A DNA stretch of 64,000 bases from Bacillota bacterium (GTDB taxonomy: Bacteria > Bacillota > Clostridia > Lachnospirales > Lachnospiraceae), in NCBI GenBank assembly GCA_023386815.1, contig JAEWIZ010000018.1, positions 4,236-68,235 on the forward strand, given 5' to 3'. The notes below the pieces were generated by a model, which did no database searches, was not told where the DNA came from, and worked only from the letters and a program-made list of their open reading frames with translations. Made by a program: the position numbers and the translations under genes. Of this stretch, positions 58,805 to 64,000 are shown in pieces (within the stretch, counting starts at the first letter, position 1; every line of letters begins with the position of its first letter).

Positions 58805-61800
58805 CTACAGCTTCTCCACACCAAGAGTTACCTCTTCGCCATTCAAGCTCCACTCTTTTGTGTAGCCCTGTACGTTATCAAGCAATAACTCCTCTGCGAG
58901 TACTTCTGATTTGATATGGTCAGCATTGCGTTCCATGATTTCCTTGATCTTAGCATTGCCGGTCTGAGATACACGGATATGATCCATCACCTCAAAACCT
59001 GCTTCCTTACGCATGGTCTGAATCTTACTGATAATCTCGTTTACAAAGCCTTCTTCGATTAACTCCTCTGACAGATTCGTATCAAGAACTACGGTGATTC
59101 CATGATCCGAATCAGATACGAAGCCTTCCATCTGTGCTGCTTCAATTAACAGGTCATCCTTTTCAAGAACTGCTTCTGCGCCGTCAAGAACAATCTTTAA
59201 CTGTCCGGTTGCATTGAGTTCATCCATTGCAGCATTCCCATTCAGTTCAGAAAGAAGAGTACGGATTGCACCAATCTGCTTACCAAATTTCGGTCCCAAA
59301 GTCTTAAGCTGAGGCTTAAAGCTATAGGAGGTGAAGTCTCTTACATCCTGTGTAAATATAACTTCCTTCACATTCAATTCTTCTGCAATAATTGCAGTAT
59401 AGAAGGAGGTAAGCTCTTTCTCTGCCTTTACATACATCTTGCCAATCGGCTGACGATTTTTAATGTTAGCAGCATTTCTGCAAGCACGGCCAAGTACAAC
59501 AATATCCAGTACTTCTTCCATGTTTACTTCTAATTCAGTATCAATCCACTCCTCTTGATGGGTAGGATAATCACATAAATGAATACTCTTAGGAGCATTC
59601 TTATCAATCTTAGCTACAAGGTTCTGATAAATATCCTCTGTCATAAATGGAATAAATGGAGCTGACAGCTTGGATACGGTAACCAGTGCAGTATACAAGG
59701 TCATATATGCGTTGATCTTATCTTGAGGCATATCCTTTGTCCAGAAGCGTTCACGACTTCTTCTAACATACCAGTTGGAAAGCTCATCAACAAAGTCAGC
59801 CAGAAGTCTAGCGCCCTCTGTAATACGATAGTTATCCAGTTGTTCATCCACATTCTTCACTAAGGTATTCAGCTTGGATAACAGCCATTTATCCATAACC
59901 GGTAATTTATCATATTCCAGTTTATACTGGGTCGCATCAAAATTATCAATATTAGCATACAGTACAAAGAAGGCATAGGTGTTCCAAAGGGTACCCATGA
60001 ACTTTCTCTGACCTTCCGTTACAGCTCCGTGATGGAAACGGTTCGGTAACCATAGTGCGGAGTTGATATAGAAATACCAACGGATGGCATCAGCGCCATG
60101 CTTTTCAAGAGCGTCAAAAGGATCCACCGCATTACCCTTAGATTTGGACATCTTCTGTCCGTTCTCATCCTGGACGTGTCCTAATACAATTACGTTCTTA
60201 AACGGTGCCTTTTCAAAGATCAGAGTTGAAATTGCAAGCAGGGAATAGAACCAGCCTCTGGTCTGATCAACTGCCTCACTGATGAAGTCCGCAGGAAAAT
60301 TATCCTCAAAAACATCCTGATTTTCAAATGGATAGTGCCACTGTGCAAATGGCATAGAACCAGAGTCATACCAGCAATCGATTACCGGTTTCACACGAGT
60401 CATCTCTTTGCCGCACTCTGGACACTTAATCGTAACTGCATCAATAAATGGTCTATGAAGCTCAATATTGTCTGGACAATTATCGGACATGGACTTCAAC
60501 TCTTCTATACTTCCAATACAGTGACGGTGTCCATCCTCACACTCCCAGATTGGCAACGGAGTTCCCCAATAACGATCACGGGAAAGTCCCCAATCCTGAA
60601 CATTCTTTAACCAGTCACCAAAGCGTCCCTGGCCAATGCTTTCCGGCATCCAGTTAATGGTGTTGTTATTTGCAATCAGCTGATCCTTTACTGCAGTCAT
60701 TTTGATAAACCAGGATTCTCTTGCATAGTAGATCAAAGGAGTATCGCATCTCCAGCAGAAGGGGTAGCTATGCTCAAACTTCAGAACCTTGAATAATAAG
60801 CCCTTTTCGGCCAGCATTTTCATAATAGGTTCATCCGCTGTCTTACAGAACATACCTGCAAAATCGGTTGCTTCGGGTCTAAACTCACCTTTACCGTCAA
60901 TTAACTGAACAAAAGGTAGATCATAGTTCTTACCTACACGGTTATCATCCTCACCGAAGGCAGGTGCAATATGAACCACACCGGTACCATCGCTCAGAGT
61001 TACATAATTATCGCAGGTTACAAAATGTCCCTTTCGATCAAGTGTTGCATAATCAAATAATGGCTCATATTCCATGTATTCCAGATCCTTACCAACGTAG
61101 GTCTGCTCTACCTCATAGTCGCCCTCGATCACACTTAAAAGTGCCTCGGCAAGAATATAGTGCTCGGTACCGACAGCCACAGGAGCCTCAGTCTCATGAT
61201 TATGAGCATGATCGTGATCATGTCCGCAGCCACAGCTACCATCCTTCTTTAATACATTTCCCTTTGCGTCAACAGAGACTTTTACCTTTACATAGGTCTC
61301 CTGTGGATTCACACAAAGTCCCACGTTACTAGGTAATGTCCAAGGGGTTGTGGTCCATGCCAGAATATATTCATCCGCGGTTCCCTTTACACGGAATTTT
61401 GCGATGACAGATTTCTCCTTAACATCCTTATAGCCCTGTGCCACCTCATGACTGGAAAGAGGAGTTCCACATCTTGGGCAGTAGGGTACAATTTTAAAGC
61501 CCTTATAAAGTAATCCTTTCTCCCAGATCTGCTTTAGGGACCACCACTCAGACTCAATATAATTATTGTGATAGGTCACATAGGGATCATCCATATCAGC
61601 CCAGAAGCCAACGGTACCGGAGAAATCCTCCCACATACCTTTGTATTTCCATACACTTTCCTTACATTCCTGTAAGAATGGCTCCAAACCATATTGTTCA
61701 ATCTGTTCCTTACCATCAATACCAAGTTTCTTCTCTACCTCAAGCTCCACCGGAAGTCCATGGGTATCCCAGCCGGCTTTACGAAGAACCTTATATCCTT

Positions 61801-62023
61801 TCATGGTTCTATATCTTGGGACGATATCCTTAATAACTCTTGTTAATACATGACCGATATGGGGCTTACCGTTTGCGGTAGGCGGTCCATCATAAAAGGT
61901 ATAGGTTTCACCATCCTTACGCTCATCTATACTAGCTTCAAAGATGTTATTCTCCTGCCAGTATTTCAATACTTTCTTTTCTCTTTCGACAAAGTTAAGA
62001 TCCGTAGACACCTTATCGTACAT
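58805..62023 (-). CDS. ileS: Isoleucyl-tRNA synthetase with a His-rich insertion
   Basis: This enzyme charges tRNA-Ile. Its 1072 residues include HIGH (PHIGHV, 55-58), the editing domain, DQTRGWFYSLL, KMSKSKGNAVDP and a C-terminal anticodon-binding region without the zinc-ribbon end of the shorter bacterial type. This suggests the longer type-2 (eukaryote-like) IleRS. An unusual insertion at about 252-282 contains C-G-C-G followed by alternating His (HDHDHAHNH). Start ATG 62023 follows GGAGGTTGTAAAT. A T-box leader lies upstream at 62197-62450. Confidence 0.95.
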   Translation of the reverse strand: MYDKVSTDLNFVEREKKVLKYWQENNIFEASIDERKDGETYTFYDGPPTANGKPHIGHVLTRVIKDIVPRYRTMKGYKVLRKAGWDTHGLPVELEVEKKLGIDGKEQIEQYGLEPFLQECKESVWKYKGMWEDFSGTVGFWADMDDPYVTYHNNYIESEWWSLKQIWEKGLLYKGFKIVPYCPRCGTPLSSHEVAQGYKDVKEKSVIAKFRVKGTADEYILAWTTTPWTLPSNVGLCVNPQETYVKVKVSVDAKGNVLKKDGSCGCGHDHDHAHNHETEAPVAVGTEHYILAEALLSVIEGDYEVEQTYVGKDLEYMEYEPLFDYATLDRKGHFVTCDNYVTLSDGTGVVHIAPAFGEDDNRVGKNYDLPFVQLIDGKGEFRPEATDFAGMFCKTADEPIMKMLAEKGLLFKVLKFEHSYPFCWRCDTPLIYYARESWFIKMTAVKDQLIANNNTINWMPESIGQGRFGDWLKNVQDWGLSRDRYWGTPLPIWECEDGHRHCIGSIEELKSMSDNCPDNIELHRPFIDAVTIKCPECGKEMTRVKPVIDCWYDSGSMPFAQWHYPFENQDVFEDNFPADFISEAVDQTRGWFYSLLAISTLIFEKAPFKNVIVLGHVQDENGQKMSKSKGNAVDPFDALEKHGADAIRWYFYINSALWLPNRFHHGAVTEGQRKFMGTLWNTYAFFVLYANIDNFDATQYKLEYDKLPVMDKWLLSKLNTLVKNVDEQLDNYRITEGARLLADFVDELSNWYVRRSRERFWTKDMPQDKINAYMTLYTALVTVSKLSAPFIPFMTEDIYQNLVAKIDKNAPKSIHLCDYPTHQEEWIDTELEVNMEEVLDIVVLGRACRNAANIKNRQPIGKMYVKAEKELTSFYTAIIAEELNVKEVIFTQDVRDFTSYSFKPQLKTLGPKFGKQIGAIRTLLSELNGNAAMDELNATGQLKIVLDGAEAVLEKDDLLIEAAQMEGFVSDSDHGITVVLDTNLSEELIEEGFVNEIISKIQTMRKEAGFEVMDHIRVSQTGNAKIKEIMERNADHIKSEVLAEELLLDNVQGYTKEWSLNGEEVTLGVEKL

Positions 62024-62196
62024 ATTTACAACCTCCAATTTAATATAATATTAGGTTTAGGAAGGAAGTCCTTCCTCCGTTTTAAACGTTACTTTTTGGT
62101 TAATTGCGAAGCTTCAAAACAGCTGTTACTCACTGTCTATATTGTCTCACAATTGCTAAAAAAGTTGCTTCATTTACATATCTTTTTGATAGCAAT

Positions 62197-62450
62197 AAAA
62201 AAGCTCCCATCCGAAAAAGGATGAGAGCGTATGCTTTCATTAACCACCTTGTTCACGTACACTGTCTGAACTTAGACATTCATACATTATCTATATAACG
62301 GTAGATACCGGCTTAACCTACTGAGTCAGGATAACCTGCCTTTGGGTCTTGCAACTCAGGAGTGATTTTCCGTCATCTGCTACTCATACCAGGCTTCCAC
62401 TATCCCTGACTCGCTGCAAATTTCACAAAATGCGTACTCTCTCCGTCAAC
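62197..62450 (-). ncRNA. T-box riboswitch of ileS
   Basis: The leftward leader contains the AG-rich box GGAGAGAGTACGC, a long stem I with ATC (62304-62306) in a CGGTATCTACCG loop as the likely Ile specifier, the T-box-like AAGGTGGTTAATG (62238-62250) with TGGT that can pair with the tRNA 3' end, and a terminator GCTCTCATCC/GGATGGGAGC followed by T6 (62197-62228). Uncharged tRNA-Ile would favour the antiterminator. The order and spacing are those of Firmicute synthetase leaders. The T-box itself departs from the usual GGTGGNACCGCG. Confidence 0.8.
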
Positions 62451-62540
62451 GTTTTATCAATTTTGTTTATCATAGTATATAAATTTCACATTGTCAATAG
62501 TTTTATAGTAAGTAGACCAATCGATTACCTGCCATCAATA

Positions 62541-62590
62541 AAATATCCCACTGCAGTTCATATAGAATTGCCTTGGGATATTTTTAAACT
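62541..62590 (-). terminator. Terminator of the surface-protein gene
   Basis: AAATATCCC and GGGATATTT pair across about 25 bases, followed on the reverse strand by TATT. The remainder of 62451-62648 is AT-rich with the ileS promoter region and no gene. Confidence 0.6.
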
Positions 62591-62648
62591 TCCCCCGTCA
62601 CATATTATACAGCTGGATTCTGCTAAGATAATTTAAAGGCTTACACCC

Positions 62649-64000
62649 TTACTCCTCTACAGTTACCTTAATTTTTTTATATACTCCGTTCTGTGCATAA
62701 GCATACACATAACAGGTTCCTTTCGCTTTGGCCAATATATTGCCATTTTGATTTACCGTTGCAATCCCCTTGTCGGAGGATTCATACCGGATGTTTGCTG
62801 TATGTGCCTGGTGCTTTTTCCCTTGTGGCATAACCAATTTACAGGTCACCACCTTTGATTTTCCTGTGGATAGTATCACCGAGCTTGTATCTGCTGTTAC
62901 CTTTATCGGATTGCCCTTAAGCTTACTCCAAGTAATCGCATGCACTACTCTTGAGGTCGAAAGAATAACCTTCTTTCCATCAATGATTTGGTAGGCTTTA
63001 ACCTGGTATTTATAATAGGTTTCTTGTTTTAAATTCTTGACTGTATAACTTGTGGTATCCGCTGATACTGTTTTGAGTTTTGTCATCGTTTCCCCACATT
63101 TTCCACCGTAAATCAGATAGCCGGTGGCGTTGGCTATTTTCTTATAGGTTAAGGTCTGAGAAGTCTGATCTTCTGTTACTTTCAGCTGCAGATGATAAAA
63201 ATCATTTGTACTCTGGATTTGGCTGGTGTCCAGGCTCTGGTTGGTATTCTGATACACCAGGGCATAGGTTGAGAACCGATCCGTTTCAAAGGTGAACCTA
63301 TGAGTTGCACCATCATAGGTTCCTTCAATCCTGCTTGCTTCATTGTCATGCACACGAATGATATAGAATGACCTAGTTTCTGTTGCATCGCTATTCCATA
63401 ATAGCTCCGGTACCTCAATGCTGACACTGATCTTACCACTAGTTTCGGTGATTCTTGTTTGTTCCTGGTTTCCAATCTGTTTAAATAAGGACATATCAAC
63501 ATATAGAACCATTGCATTGCCATCCGTATTCGATGAAGCTAGTGTCTGATGAATCAGTTGCTTTTCCGTTTCACTGACTGATGCGCTAATATCAGTAACC
63601 TTGAAAATCACCCTCACATTTTCTCCCTGTGCGACCATATTCTGTTCCTCAACCGTTAGAACACTTGCGCTCAGTTGTGCACTGCTGTTATTAATCGTCG
63701 CCGGCGGCGCTCCATCAATTTGCTCCTGTTTCATTTCAACAGTTCCTGCTGATTTTACTGCAGTATTCTGACCACTATCCGTAAACACTGGTACCGTTTG
63801 TTGTGTTGCGGCTAGCAATGTGATAGCTGTATTCGCTGTTGGTGTTCCGGCAACCTCGATCTGTGTACTGTTCATTCGTGTTACTGTGATTCCATTGCTG
63901 TTTAAAGAGGAATTGCTGTTGTAACTCTCAGGAAAATAGTAGCCGCTGTCAGCTGTATACACAACACTTACCATGGCTCCCGTAAGGCCAGTCTGACTTG
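62649..64000 (-). CDS. Large surface/secreted protein, partial (N-terminus outside window)
   Basis: The reverse-strand frame is open to the right edge; an internal ATG at 63974 is not the start because the sequence before it (SQTGLTGAM) continues in frame. The visible 450 residues have a bacterial repeat-like segment (VVYTADSGYYFPES, then NGITVTRMNSTQIEVAGTPT), a central beta-rich region, a fibronectin type III-like domain (ATGYLIYGG, SYTVKNLKQETYYKYQVKAY) and a C-terminal Ig-like Big_2 domain (VTCKLVMPQGKK, RYESSDKGIATVNQNGNILA). No sortase motif or transmembrane anchor is at the end. It is probably a secreted or wall-bound adhesin-like protein. Confidence 0.75.
   Translation of the reverse strand, partial: SQTGLTGAMVSVVYTADSGYYFPESYNSNSSLNSNGITVTRMNSTQIEVAGTPTANTAITLLAATQQTVPVFTDSGQNTAVKSAGTVEMKQEQIDGAPPATINNSSAQLSASVLTVEEQNMVAQGENVRVIFKVTDISASVSETEKQLIHQTLASSNTDGNAMVLYVDMSLFKQIGNQEQTRITETSGKISVSIEVPELLWNSDATETRSFYIIRVHDNEASRIEGTYDGATHRFTFETDRFSTYALVYQNTNQSLDTSQIQSTNDFYHLQLKVTEDQTSQTLTYKKIANATGYLIYGGKCGETMTKLKTVSADTTSYTVKNLKQETYYKYQVKAYQIIDGKKVILSTSRVVHAITWSKLKGNPIKVTADTSSVILSTGKSKVVTCKLVMPQGKKHQAHTANIRYESSDKGIATVNQNGNILAKAKGTCYVYAYAQNGVYKKIKVTVEE

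Noticed and set aside
58556..58888. 110-codon rightward open frame between ileS and the ATPase gene
   Set aside because: It runs into the 3' end of ileS on the opposite strand and has no ribosome-binding site.

Overview
The window looks like chromosome of an anaerobic Firmicute of the Lachnospiraceae or a related clostridial group. The evidence is AT-rich DNA with strong GGAGG ribosome-binding sites, an electron-bifurcating type [FeFe]-hydrogenase locus (hydC/hydB/hydA), reverse rubrerythrin with a PerR-type regulator, a c-di-AMP receptor, and T-box, yybP-ykoY and preQ1 leaders. No species was assigned. No rRNA, tRNA or CRISPR array was seen.

Layout. 1-2910: a YesM/YesN-type two-component system; the response regulator runs off the left edge. 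3048-17902: a 14.8-kb integrative element bounded by a perfect 28-bp direct repeat. It carries a tyrosine integrase, two excisionase-like proteins, small unknown genes, a complete type I restriction-modification system (hsdR-hsdM-hsdS) and an ATPase/DUF4435 pair that resembles the PARIS anti-phage system. It has no phage structural or conjugation genes. 17931-19904: queT (queuosine-precursor uptake) and an LCP cell-wall protein. 20249-21640: asnS. 21708-34305: the hydrogenase region. A leftward regulatory operon (degenerate GGDEF, two DRTGG proteins, RsbW-like ATPase, HydS-like [FeFe]-hydrogenase paralogue, PHP protein) lies divergent from the rightward catalytic operon (hydC, ATPase, thioredoxin-like ferredoxin, hydB, hydA), followed by a chemoreceptor. 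34675-39100: a cupin regulator and potABCD polyamine uptake. 39438-40592: reverse rubrerythrin and PerR. 40743-44688: glycerate kinase, a GntP permease and a CdaR-type regulator. 45095-48621: a heterodimeric ABC exporter. 48760-55232: DEAD-box helicase, YgiQ-type radical SAM protein, FKBP/trigger-factor-like lipoprotein, DarA-type c-di-AMP receptor and a GNAT protein. 55541-62023: a P-type ATPase behind a yybP-ykoY (Mn2+) riboswitch, and ileS behind a T-box. 62649-64000: the C-terminal part of a surface protein that runs off the right edge.

The most interesting observation concerns the element's insertion site. The 28-bp repeat contains the complete P1 stem-loop of a preQ1-I-type riboswitch in front of queT. 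The right-hand copy forms a complete aptamer with its A-rich tail and Shine-Dalgarno. The left-hand copy is severed from that tail. The element-side sequence at the right end carries a promoter and upstream hairpin that match those at the left end in layout, so integration appears to rebuild a regulated queT leader. This parallels elements that insert in tRNA genes and restore them. The palindromic P1 stem would supply the inverted arms that a tyrosine recombinase needs. The second main observation is the PARIS-like pair, whose ATPase has an N-terminal domain resembling the N-terminal domain of translation factor IF-2, directly upstream of the restriction operon.

Other leads are a 91-bp triple-hairpin intergenic repeat with a compensatory base-pair change, a 51-bp tandem repeat in the hydrogenase operon with anti-Shine-Dalgarno loops, and a Cys/His-rich insertion in IleS. 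All calls rest on reading the sequence and on family knowledge; no database search or folding program was run.
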